From Massilia eburnea (GTDB lineage Bacteria > Pseudomonadota > Gammaproteobacteria > Burkholderiales > Burkholderiaceae_D), in NCBI RefSeq assembly GCF_009720745.1, contig NZ_WNKX01000035.1:1-45027 (forward strand): DNA of 45,027 bases, written 5' to 3'. The position numbers and the translations under genes are program-made. Below the pieces are notes generated by a model. It was not told the DNA's origin, searched no databases, and worked only from the letters and a program-made list of their open reading frames with translations. Shown here one piece after another: positions 22,561 to 29,666 of this stretch (the first letter of the stretch is position 1; every line of letters starts with the position of its first letter).

Positions 22561-23481
22561 TCACTGTCCCTGCAGCGAACGTAAAGTCGCTTGCGCTTCA
22601 TCACGCCATGGGCCGCCCAGCTTGATGGCGGTTTGCGCGGCGGCACGCGCTTCGTCCAGTTGGCCAAGTTCGCCGAGTACGACGGCGAGGTTGTTGAAGG
22701 CCGCGCCATTGTCGGGGTGCCCGATGGTGGCGCTGCGGAAGGCGTCGGCTGCTGCTGCGCGATCGCCTCCGGCATAGGCTGTGTTGCCGAGGCCAAGCTG
22801 CAAGGGCAGCGTGTTCGGCCAGCGCTGCAAGGCGGCGTGGTAGGCGAGCTGCGCTGACTTCGGTGGCGCCGATTTTTCGTAGGCGATCAGGGCGGGCTGG
22901 AGCTCTTCCAGTCTGGTGGTGGCTGGAAGTTGGCCTGGCGCGAGCGCAACCATGCCCCAGAAGCCGCTGCGCGACCAGGTGTGTTCGAAGGTGGAAAGCG
23001 GCATCGTCATGCGGCGCGTGGTGCCGGAACGCAGGATGATGTCGCCGCTGTCGACGTCATAGCCGATGGCGACGGCATAGTGCCATTTCGGGACGATCGG
23101 CAGGCTTAAGTTCTGCAGTACCAGCACAGGGTGGCCGGCGTCGAGTTCGGCCAAAAGTGCGTCGAGACGCGGTTCGATGCGGGCAGTCAGGGCGCCGTGG
23201 CGGCGGCCAGCGGCCAGCAGTTCGATTTGCAGGCTGCCTTCACGGCCGGGGAGATAGACCTCGGGCACCAGGGCATCGGGAGAGGCATCGATTCCTGCCG
23301 CGCCGAGTGCCATCGCCAGTGCTGCGGGGCCGCACTGGTAGCGCTCCTGCGCGTGGAAGGGAGTCGCACTCAATTCCAGCTGGTGTGGGCCGGCGCGCGG
23401 CCCGGCGAGCAGCGCGCGGGTCTGGGTCGCACAGCCCGCCAGCAGCAGGACTACAGCCGCAGTGGCGAGCAGGCGCCGCAC
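22561..23481 (-). CDS. PA2778-family C39-like cysteine peptidase lipoprotein with TPRs
   Basis: A 306-residue lipoprotein with signal and lipobox LAGC (Cys17). A papain-like C39-type domain follows, with Cys50 in QCGPAALAMALG and His134 in KWHYAVAIGYD and a nearby Asp; the HYxVxxGYD pattern is that of bacteriocin-processing-type peptidases. Residues about 195-300 form TPR-like helices (AAFNNLAVVLGELGQLDEAR). It probably acts in the periplasm or at the outer membrane. The companion PA2779-type gene lies two bases upstream on the same strand, as in Pseudomonas. The substrate is unknown. Confidence 0.9.
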   Translation of the reverse strand: MRRLLATAAVVLLLAGCATQTRALLAGPRAGPHQLELSATPFHAQERYQCGPAALAMALGAAGIDASPDALVPEVYLPGREGSLQIELLAAGRRHGALTARIEPRLDALLAELDAGHPVLVLQNLSLPIVPKWHYAVAIGYDVDSGDIILRSGTTRRMTMPLSTFEHTWSRSGFWGMVALAPGQLPATTRLEELQPALIAYEKSAPPKSAQLAYHAALQRWPNTLPLQLGLGNTAYAGGDRAAAADAFRSATIGHPDNGAAFNNLAVVLGELGQLDEARAAAQTAIKLGGPWRDEAQATLRSLQGQ

Positions 23482-23483
23482 GT

Positions 23484-23867
23484 TTAGCGTACGGAACGGG
23501 TGAACGGGAATACCTTGGTCAGGCCGAGGATGTCGGTCACCAGCAGCACGACGAAGATGAAGACCAGGGCGCCGACCAGGCCGTCACCGCCGGCTGGCAG
23601 GGAATCGACCTGCTGCGCCAGGGCGGCGGCTTCCTCGTCGCTCAGGGCGGCGACGCGGGCCTTCGCGTCCGTTGCGGCGATACCATTGCGTTCCAGTGCG
23701 GCTTGAACGTCTGCGCGTTCCAGCGCGGCGGCCAGGCGTACGCGGACTTGCGCGGCTGCGTCGGCGGCTGCCACCTGGGCGGTGCTGACCATCGCGGCCT
23801 GGGCGCTTTGCTGGAAGCCCATCACGGTGAAGGCGGACAGCAGGAAGTGGACGAAGAATTTTTTCAT
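23484..23867 (-). CDS. PA2779-family membrane protein
   Basis: A 127-residue protein with a signal peptide ending near QSAQA-AM. An Ala-rich helical region (about 32-95, with VRVRLAAALERADVQAALERNG) follows. A C-terminal membrane helix (LVGALVFIFVVLLVTDILGL) ends in a short basic tail. This layout is that of the PA2779 family, always found beside a PA2778-type peptidase. It may be the membrane partner or substrate of that peptidase. It is placed just upstream of the peptidase gene with a two-base gap, so they are almost certainly co-translated. Confidence 0.9.
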   Translation of the reverse strand: MKKFFVHFLLSAFTVMGFQQSAQAAMVSTAQVAAADAAAQVRVRLAAALERADVQAALERNGIAATDAKARVAALSDEEAAALAQQVDSLPAGGDGLVGALVFIFVVLLVTDILGLTKVFPFTRSVR

Positions 23868-23936
23868 ATTATGTCTCCCGAGATAAATAGGCGAAGACTA
23901 TCCCAGGAGAAACTTCCACGTCGCACGATTGGCGTA

Positions 23937-24341
23937 TCAGAGCCCTTCGCGCAGCATCTTTTCCATTGCTAAGCGGGACACGTGCGGGGTGTCCTTGCCG
24001 GTTTCCACCTGCCATTGGCCGCCCTTCTGCTGGACGATGTATTCGACCTGGGCGCTGCCGCCCTTTGGATGGGGCACGGCCTGCTCCATATCCAGCCCCG
24101 CAGTCGGGGCGTAGGTGTAGGTGACGATCGCCTTGCAGCGTGCACCGTCGCAGGTCAGTGCTTCGGTTTTCGAAGCGTCGACCAGGTGAACCTGTTCGTA
24201 ATAGCCTTCGGTGTCGTTGTGCAGGCGGCCGCCATCCAGCTCGAATTTCAGGAATTGGTCGAGTGCGGCTTGCGGGGTCGATTCCGCAACGTGTGCGGTA
24301 AAGGCGGCGCAGAGCGCGGCCAAGGCGAGAATATTTTTCAT
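23937..24341 (-). CDS. Hypothetical small periplasmic protein
   Basis: A 134-residue protein with a signal peptide (MKNILALAALCAAFTAHVAE). The mature part contains two Cys six residues apart (TCDGARCKAIV), likely a disulfide, and a beta-rich body (TYTYAPTAGLDME, VEYIVQQKGGQWQVETG). I do not recognise a named family. The ATG at 24341 is chosen for the signal peptide. There is no Shine-Dalgarno, and a TATAAT on the minus strand (24353-24348) sits six bases before the start, predicting a leaderless message. The PA2779/PA2778 pair follows on the same strand after 69 bases. Confidence 0.75.
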   Translation of the reverse strand: MKNILALAALCAAFTAHVAESTPQAALDQFLKFELDGGRLHNDTEGYYEQVHLVDASKTEALTCDGARCKAIVTYTYAPTAGLDMEQAVPHPKGGSAQVEYIVQQKGGQWQVETGKDTPHVSRLAMEKMLREGL

Positions 24342-24347
24342 ACCGGT

Positions 24348-24353
24348 ATTATA
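24348..24353 (-). promoter_or_regulatory. -10 box placed for a leaderless transcript of the minus-strand gene
   Basis: TATAAT read on the minus strand lies six bases upstream of the ATG at 24341, so transcription would begin at or next to the A of ATG. No good -35 element is visible. Confidence 0.4.
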
Positions 24354-24409
24354 TTTTTCTGTAGAGCAATCACTCAACGCAAAAATCCGACGCAAGGCTC
24401 TAAATTCCA

Positions 24410-24415
24410 TATAAT
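24410..24415 (+). promoter_or_regulatory. -10 box placed for a leaderless transcript of the diguanylate cyclase gene
   Basis: TATAAT on the plus strand ends seven bases before the ATG at 24423. It overlaps the alternative ATG at 24414, which argues against that earlier start. Transcription would begin at or beside 24423. No Shine-Dalgarno is present. Confidence 0.4.
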
Positions 24416-24422
24416 GCCTTTC

Positions 24423-25364
24423 ATGCAAGAATCGACACTGTATGGCCGCGTGCTCGGCCTCGCCAACCTTGGCTTGATGGTGCTGGACACCGGCCAGCGC
24501 ATCGTTTTCTGGAATCAATGGCTGGCCAGCCGCTCCGGCATGGCGGCGTCCCGCGTGCAAGGGCTCACCTTGCTGGAGGCCTTTCCCGAACTGGAGGGGC
24601 AGCGTATCGAGCAGTCGGTCCACACGGCGTTGTCCAGCAACCTGCCTGCCGTGCTGCCGCAAAACCAGAACCGCGCGCCCTTCCCTCTTTTTGCCGCCGG
24701 CACCTGGGGCGGCGAGCGCATCGAGCAGGCCGTCTCCATGACGCCTTTCACCGAGGGCAAGGAGCGCTTTTGCCTGGTCGAGGTGGTGGACGTGAGCAAT
24801 ACGGTAGGCCGCGAGCGCCAGTTGCGCGGCCAGGCGGAAGCCCTGCGCGCCCAATCCTATGTGGATGGCCTGACCGGCATCGCCAACCGCCGCCATTTCG
24901 ATGTGGCGCTCGACCGCGAACTGCGCCGCGCGCAGCGCCAGGACGCACCGCTATCGCTTCTATTGATGGATATCGATTCCTTCAAGGCTTACAACGACCA
25001 TTTCGGCCACCAGCAAGGCGATGCCTGCCTGACCTTGGTGGCAGAGGCCTTCGCGTCGCGCCTGCAACGCCCGGCCGACCTGGCGGCGCGGTACGGCGGC
25101 GAAGAGTTTGCCGCCGTGCTGCCCGATACCACGCCCGAACAGGCATCACAGCATGCGGAAGTAATCCGTGCATATGTGGAATCCCTGAAAATGGCGCACG
25201 CACCCAAGGCCGTGCATCCCCACGTCACCCTGAGCATCGGCGTCGCCAGTTTCGACAAGGAGCGGCTGCACGACGCCAAGTCGCTGCTGGAAGCGGCCGA
25301 CCGCGCGCTCTATATCGCCAAGCGCGAGGGCCGCAACCGGGTGGTCGTCGGGGAGCCGGACTAA
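24423..25364 (+). CDS. PAS-like sensor diguanylate cyclase (GGDEF), second copy
   Basis: A 313-residue c-di-GMP synthase with the same design as the enzyme at 4036: a PAS-like domain (residues 1-130, LDTGQRIVFWNQWLASRSG) and a GGDEF domain from about 145. The active site GGEEF is at 225-229 and an I-site RPAD at 216-219. The segments MDIDSFKAYNDHFGHQQGDACL and YGGEEFA are nearly identical to the first copy, while the sensor halves have diverged, so the two likely sense different ligands. There is no membrane segment. Its stop overlaps that of the converging DUF4242 gene by three bases. Confidence 0.93.
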   Translation: MQESTLYGRVLGLANLGLMVLDTGQRIVFWNQWLASRSGMAASRVQGLTLLEAFPELEGQRIEQSVHTALSSNLPAVLPQNQNRAPFPLFAAGTWGGERIEQAVSMTPFTEGKERFCLVEVVDVSNTVGRERQLRGQAEALRAQSYVDGLTGIANRRHFDVALDRELRRAQRQDAPLSLLLMDIDSFKAYNDHFGHQQGDACLTLVAEAFASRLQRPADLAARYGGEEFAAVLPDTTPEQASQHAEVIRAYVESLKMAHAPKAVHPHVTLSIGVASFDKERLHDAKSLLEAADRALYIAKREGRNRVVVGEPD

Positions 25365-25636
25365 CCCTTGTAGAAATACGGGTCGAGCGCAGTTACCTGC
25401 GTGATTTTGTCGACCGGCAGATTGTTCATTTCGGCTGTCTTGCGGATCGCTTCGGGCGATGGCGCTTCATACAGGCAGTAAGTCTTGTGCAGGTCGTCAC
25501 TCACATAGGAATGGATCCAGGTGACACCGCTGCCGGCATTGGTGCCGATGACAAGGTCGCAGGCCTTGGCGCCTTCGGCATTGACGGGGATGTGCAAGCC
25601 TTCCGGGAAAGTACGCTCAACAATATAGCGGGGCAT
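25361..25636 (-). CDS. DUF4242 (SCO4226-type) small protein
   Basis: A 91-residue soluble protein starting MPRYIVERTFPEGLHIPVN, with WIHSYVSDDLHKTYCLYEAPSPEAI, the signature of the DUF4242 ferredoxin-like family. The Streptomyces member SCO4226 binds nickel; whether this one does is unknown. The conserved His43, Tyr and Cys54 are present. It lies 53 bases downstream of dadA on the same strand and could be co-transcribed. The start at 25636 gives the usual family N-terminus. Confidence 0.88.
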   Translation of the reverse strand: MPRYIVERTFPEGLHIPVNAEGAKACDLVIGTNAGSGVTWIHSYVSDDLHKTYCLYEAPSPEAIRKTAEMNNLPVDKITQVTALDPYFYKG

Positions 25637-25689
25637 GATGGTCTCCTTGGGATCGGCGGCCGCGCCGCCAATCTTCACCATAGACCATC

Positions 25690-26907
25690 TTACCGCGCTG
25701 TCCAGACCTGATGAGCCACTAGCTCTGCAGTGGCGGCCGACATGGTCCAGCCCAGGTGGCCGTGGCCGGTGTTGTAGAACACGCCCGGACGCTTGCCGCG
25801 ACCGACACGCGGCATCAGGTCGGGCATCATCGGGCGCAGGCCGGCCCAAGGCACCACCTGGCGCGTGCTCACGCCGGGGAAGCATTGCTGCACCCATTTC
25901 ACCAGGGGCGCAATGCGGTCGGCGCGGATGTCGCGGTCAAAGCCATTGAATTCCGCCGTTCCCGCCACGCGGAAGCGGTTGTCGCCCAGGCGGCTGCTGA
26001 CCAGTTTCGTGGCGTCGTCGACCAGGCTGGCCGTTGGTGCGGCGGCGCGGCTGTCGGCGTCGTCCAGCATGACCGTGATCGAATAGCCCTTTACCGGATA
26101 GACGTTGACGCGATCGCCCAGCATGGCCGCCATGACGCGGCTGGCAGTGCCGGCGCAGACCACCATTGCATCGAAACCTTGCTGATGTTCGGCGCCTTCG
26201 CGCATATAGGCCACATGGGCGCCCTTATCGCCAGCCTGCAGGCGGCGCACCTCGGCGCCATACACCGTCTTGACGCCGCGCGCTTGCGCCGCCTGCGCCA
26301 GGCCGACGGTGAACTTATGGATATCGCCCGTGCTGTCGCTCTCGGTGAAGAAGCCGCCGTAGAACCGGCCTTCCAGCGTTGGCTCAATGGCGCGCATTTC
26401 CTCCGGCGTGACGGCGCGCCGCTCCAGGCCGCCTTGTGCCAGCAGGGCGCTTACCTGGGCCGCGTGGTCAAAGCCGGCCTTGTCGCGGCAGACGTGCAGG
26501 ATGCCTTCCTGCCGCGCGTCGAAGTCGATGCCCTCTTCTCGCGCCCAGCCAAACAAGTGTTCGCGGGCGGCGATGGCCAGCCGCGCGCAGGCGACGGTGT
26601 TGGCTTCGTAATGGGGTATGGCGGACAGGAATTCGGCAAACCAGGACAGCTTGTGCCAGCTCGGCCTGGGGTTGACCAGCAGGGGAGCATCGCCGCGCAG
26701 CATCCATTGCAGGCCTTTGCGCACGGTGCCCCAGCTGTTCCACACTTCGGCGTGGCAGGCCGATAGCTGGCCGCCATTGGCAAACGACGTTTCCATGGCA
26801 GGATAGCGGTGGCGCTCAAACAGGGTAACTGCCAGGCCGCGGCGGGCCAGGGCGTAGGCGGTGGTGACGCCGGTCACGCCTCCGCCTATGACTGCGATTG
26901 ATCTCAT
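25690..26907 (-). CDS. dadA: D-amino acid dehydrogenase
   Basis: FAD-dependent, membrane-associated enzyme that oxidatively deaminates D-amino acids (mainly D-alanine) to 2-oxo acids and passes electrons to the respiratory chain. The 405-residue protein starts with a dinucleotide-binding fold (MRSIAVIGGGVTGVTTAYAL, then FERH). It has ETSFANGGQLSACHAEVW, the family FAD segment, and ends with VPWAGLRPMMPD and NTGHGHLGWTMSAATAEL, typical of DadA. An ATG 24 bases upstream would overlap the preceding gene and adds unusual residues. The preceding membrane protein gene ends one base before this start. Confidence 0.94.
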   Translation of the reverse strand: MRSIAVIGGGVTGVTTAYALARRGLAVTLFERHRYPAMETSFANGGQLSACHAEVWNSWGTVRKGLQWMLRGDAPLLVNPRPSWHKLSWFAEFLSAIPHYEANTVACARLAIAAREHLFGWAREEGIDFDARQEGILHVCRDKAGFDHAAQVSALLAQGGLERRAVTPEEMRAIEPTLEGRFYGGFFTESDSTGDIHKFTVGLAQAAQARGVKTVYGAEVRRLQAGDKGAHVAYMREGAEHQQGFDAMVVCAGTASRVMAAMLGDRVNVYPVKGYSITVMLDDADSRAAAPTASLVDDATKLVSSRLGDNRFRVAGTAEFNGFDRDIRADRIAPLVKWVQQCFPGVSTRQVVPWAGLRPMMPDLMPRVGRGKRPGVFYNTGHGHLGWTMSAATAELVAHQVWTAR

Positions 26908-26908
26908 C

Positions 26909-27283
26909 CTACTGCGCCGCCATCCTTCCATGCGAGGCGGCGCCGGTCGTACCCAGTGCGCCGGCGATCAGCAGTACGTACCACAGGGCGCCAGTGCCGC
27001 CGTGCAGCGCCAGCATGGCGGTGGCGTCGGCCACCAGCGCTATCGCGCAGGCAAGGGCCAGCACCAGCAAGGCGATCGATACGCCAAACGACAGTGCGCG
27101 GAAATTGGCCACGCGTGCGCCGGTGGCGAACAGCAGGTATCCGGCCACGCTAAACAGCGGGAACATCAGCCACAGCGAGGCGCCGGCGGCCAAACCGCCC
27201 ACGCCCAATTGGGCCATGACCAATGCGGCTCCTGAAAAAAGGCCTAGCGCCAAAAGCAGTGCTCCAACAATGGCTAGGATCAT
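26909..27283 (-). CDS. Hypothetical inner-membrane protein
   Basis: A 124-residue, very hydrophobic protein with four predicted membrane helices: ILAIVGALLLALGLFSGAAL, a second in WLMFPLFSVAGYLLFATG, a third in VSIALLVLALACAIALVA and a C-terminal one in LWYVLLIAGALG. No named domain is recognised. The ATG at 27283 is chosen because AAGGAG sits nine bases upstream on the minus strand. It is separated from dadA by one base, so it is probably part of the same mRNA. A link to D-amino acid oxidation, for example as a membrane partner, is only a guess. Confidence 0.75.
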   Translation of the reverse strand: MILAIVGALLLALGLFSGAALVMAQLGVGGLAAGASLWLMFPLFSVAGYLLFATGARVANFRALSFGVSIALLVLALACAIALVADATAMLALHGGTGALWYVLLIAGALGTTGAASHGRMAAQ

Positions 27284-27413
27284 GGTTTTGCTCCTTGAGT
27301 ACCAAAATACCAAAATAAGAATCTACTAATAATCCCCATTGTAAACGCAACATGGCGGCGGCCACTGATTTAGTACAATAGGTTTTTTCGTCCCCAACGT
27401 TTCCAGGACCGCA

Positions 27414-28343
27414 ATGAACCAGCTCGAACAGCTCAAGCAATACACCACCGTGGTTGCCGATACCGGCGATTTCCAGTCGATCAAGGCTTATGCTCCGCAA
27501 GACGCGACAACCAATCCGTCGCTGATCCTGAAGGCCGTGCAGAAGGACGAGTACAAGCCGCTGCTGGAAAAGGCCGTGCGCGACAACCCGACCGCCTCGA
27601 CCGGCGACATCATCGACAAGCTGCTGATCGCCTTCGGTACCGAGATCCTGAAGTTTGTTCCTGGCCGTGTTTCGACCGAGATCGACGCGGCACTGTCTTT
27701 CGACGTGGCGGGCAATGTGGCCAAGGGCCGCGAGCTGATTTCCCTGTATGAGAAGGCCGGCATTCCACGCGAGCGTGTGCTGATCAAGATTGCCTCGACC
27801 TGGGAAGGCATCCGCGCCTCCGAGCAGCTGGAGAAAGAAGGCATCCGCACCAATATGACCCTGCTGTTCTCGCTGTGCCAGGCTATCGCCTGCGCGGAAG
27901 CGGGGTCGCAGCTGATTTCGCCTTTCGTGGGCCGCATCTACGATTGGTACAAGAAGTCGACCGGCATCGACTACCAGGGCGCAGAAGATCCGGGCGTGCA
28001 GTCGGTCAAGCGCATCTACAATTACTACCGCAAGTTCGGCTACAAGACCGAGGTGATGGGCGCGTCCTTCCGCAATACCAGCCAGATCCTGGAACTGGCG
28101 GGCTGCGACCTGCTGACCATCTCGCCGGAACTGCTGCAGAAGCTGTCCGCTACCCAGGGTGCGGTCGCGCGCAAGATGTCCGCTGCCGATACCGGCACCG
28201 CGGTCAAGATCGCGATGGACGAGAAGACTTTCCGCTTCATGCTCAATGAAGACGCCATGGCGACCGAGAAGCTGGCCGAAGGCATCCGCGCCTTCGTGGC
28301 GGACTCGAATAAGCTGAAGCAGATGATCTCGGCCATGCGCTAA
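27414..28343 (+). CDS. tal: Transaldolase
   Basis: Transfers a dihydroxyacetone unit between sedoheptulose 7-phosphate and glyceraldehyde 3-phosphate in the non-oxidative pentose phosphate pathway. The 309 residues match the classical TalB type. Asp16 in VVADTGDF, the DATTNPSLIL signature and the Schiff-base Lys125 in LIKIASTWEGI are all in place, as is the GASFRNTSQI segment. An AGGA ribosome binding site precedes the ATG. A strong intrinsic terminator follows the stop, so it is probably a single-gene transcript. Confidence 0.97.
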   Translation: MNQLEQLKQYTTVVADTGDFQSIKAYAPQDATTNPSLILKAVQKDEYKPLLEKAVRDNPTASTGDIIDKLLIAFGTEILKFVPGRVSTEIDAALSFDVAGNVAKGRELISLYEKAGIPRERVLIKIASTWEGIRASEQLEKEGIRTNMTLLFSLCQAIACAEAGSQLISPFVGRIYDWYKKSTGIDYQGAEDPGVQSVKRIYNYYRKFGYKTEVMGASFRNTSQILELAGCDLLTISPELLQKLSATQGAVARKMSAADTGTAVKIAMDEKTFRFMLNEDAMATEKLAEGIRAFVADSNKLKQMISAMR

Positions 28344-28365
28344 GCAACTCCCGTATCCGCATGCA

Positions 28366-28389
28366 AAAAGGGCGCCTCGGCGCCCTTTT
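28366..28389 (+). terminator. Rho-independent terminator of tal
   Basis: A perfect 11-bp stem (AAAAGGGCGCC and its complement) with a two-base TC loop ends in TTTT, 22 bases after the tal stop. The A-tract on the left side also allows function on the other strand. Confidence 0.9.
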
Positions 28390-28460
28390 GCTATACAAAA
28401 CGTTACAATTGACAGTGTTATACAATTTCCGGCGCAGTCCCACTCACAAAAAGAGACGCC

Positions 28461-29654
28461 ATGAAACCTGTATTGCGCACCTTGCCGCTGGCAATCGCCC
28501 TGTCGCTTACCCTCGCGGCCTGCGGCGATAAGAAAGACGCCAACAAAGCCGCCCCGCCCCCTCCCGCCATTTCCGTCATCACCGTCACATCCGGCGCTGT
28601 CACCATTACCAATGAGCTACCTGGCCGCGTTGAAGCTTCGCGCATCGCGCAGGTGCGGGCGCGGACGCCGGGGATCGTGCTGCAGCGGGTGTTCAAGGAA
28701 GGCGGCGACGTCAAGGCAGGTGAAGTCCTGTTCCGCATCGATCCCGCGCAATTCCAGGCCAACGTGGAAAGCGCCGACGCTGCCATCGCCCGCGCCGAAG
28801 CCAACCTGGCCCAGGCCGACCTGAAGGCCAAGCGCTACAAGCCGCTGCTGGCGGCGCAGGCGGTGAGCCAGCAGGAATACGATGACGCCGTGACCGCGCA
28901 AAAGCAGGCGGCAGCCGAGCTGCAGTCGGCGCGCGCCGCGCGCAAGAATGCCGGGCTGACGCTGGGTTACGCCACGGTGACCGCACCGATCGCGGGACGC
29001 GTGGGCCGCGCCCTGGTGACCGAGGGTGCACTGGTCGGGCAGAACGAAGCAACGCCGATGGCGACCGTGCAGCAGCTCGATCCGATCTACGTCACCATCA
29101 CCCAATCGTCCGCCGAGCTGCTGCGCCTGAAGCAGGCCCTGGCCAGCGGCACGCTGAAAAGCGCCGGCAAGGACCAGGCGCGCGTCACGCTGCTGACTGA
29201 AGACGGACAGGAATACTCGCGCCCCGGCAAGCTGCTGTTCTCCGATGTGGCAGTGGATGAATCGTCCGGCTCCGTTTCGATGCGCGCTGAATTCCCGAAT
29301 CCAGACCGCACCCTGCTGCCGGGCATGTACGTGCGCGCCCGCCTGGAGCAAGGCGTGAACGAAGCCGCCATCACCGTGCCGCAGCAGGCCGTGGTACGCG
29401 GCGCCGAAGGCGCCTCGGTTTGGGTGGTCGGCGCCGACAACAAGGTCAGCTCGGTACCCGTCAAGGCCGACGCCTCGGTGGGCGGAAAATGGGTGGTCAG
29501 CTCGGGGCTGAAAGGCGGCGAGCGCATCGTCGTCGAGGGCTTCCAGAAAACCAAGCCAGGCGGCACCGTGAATCCGGTTCCATGGAAAGGTCCAGCAAAT
29601 GGGCCGGCACCGGCGGGCGCTGCGCCTGCCGCATCCGCCCCGGCGGCCAAGTAA
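28461..29654 (+). CDS. RND efflux periplasmic adaptor subunit (MexA/AcrA type), lipoprotein
   Basis: Membrane fusion protein of a tripartite multidrug pump. The 397 residues begin with a lipoprotein signal and lipobox LAAC (Cys21). The usual domains follow in order: a lipoyl/barrel-sandwich part (VEASRIAQVRARTPGIVL with VFKEGGDVKAGEVLFRIDP), a long alpha-hairpin (about 100-160), the second lipoyl half (GYATVTAPIAGRVGRALVTEGALVG) and a beta-barrel plus membrane-proximal domain. The C-terminus is Pro/Ala-rich. It starts a four-gene operon. The 70 bases upstream are AT-rich with a TTGACA (28409-28414), but no matching -10 at normal spacing and no adjacent regulator gene. Confidence 0.95.
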   Translation: MKPVLRTLPLAIALSLTLAACGDKKDANKAAPPPPAISVITVTSGAVTITNELPGRVEASRIAQVRARTPGIVLQRVFKEGGDVKAGEVLFRIDPAQFQANVESADAAIARAEANLAQADLKAKRYKPLLAAQAVSQQEYDDAVTAQKQAAAELQSARAARKNAGLTLGYATVTAPIAGRVGRALVTEGALVGQNEATPMATVQQLDPIYVTITQSSAELLRLKQALASGTLKSAGKDQARVTLLTEDGQEYSRPGKLLFSDVAVDESSGSVSMRAEFPNPDRTLLPGMYVRARLEQGVNEAAITVPQQAVVRGAEGASVWVVGADNKVSSVPVKADASVGGKWVVSSGLKGGERIVVEGFQKTKPGGTVNPVPWKGPANGPAPAGAAPAASAPAAK

Positions 29655-29666
29655 AGGGGCCGCCAC

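Noticed and set aside
28390..28460. TTGACA and TATACAAT in the region before the efflux adaptor gene as a promoter
   Set aside because: The two elements are only about five bases apart, far from the 16-18 needed, and no alternative pair is convincing.
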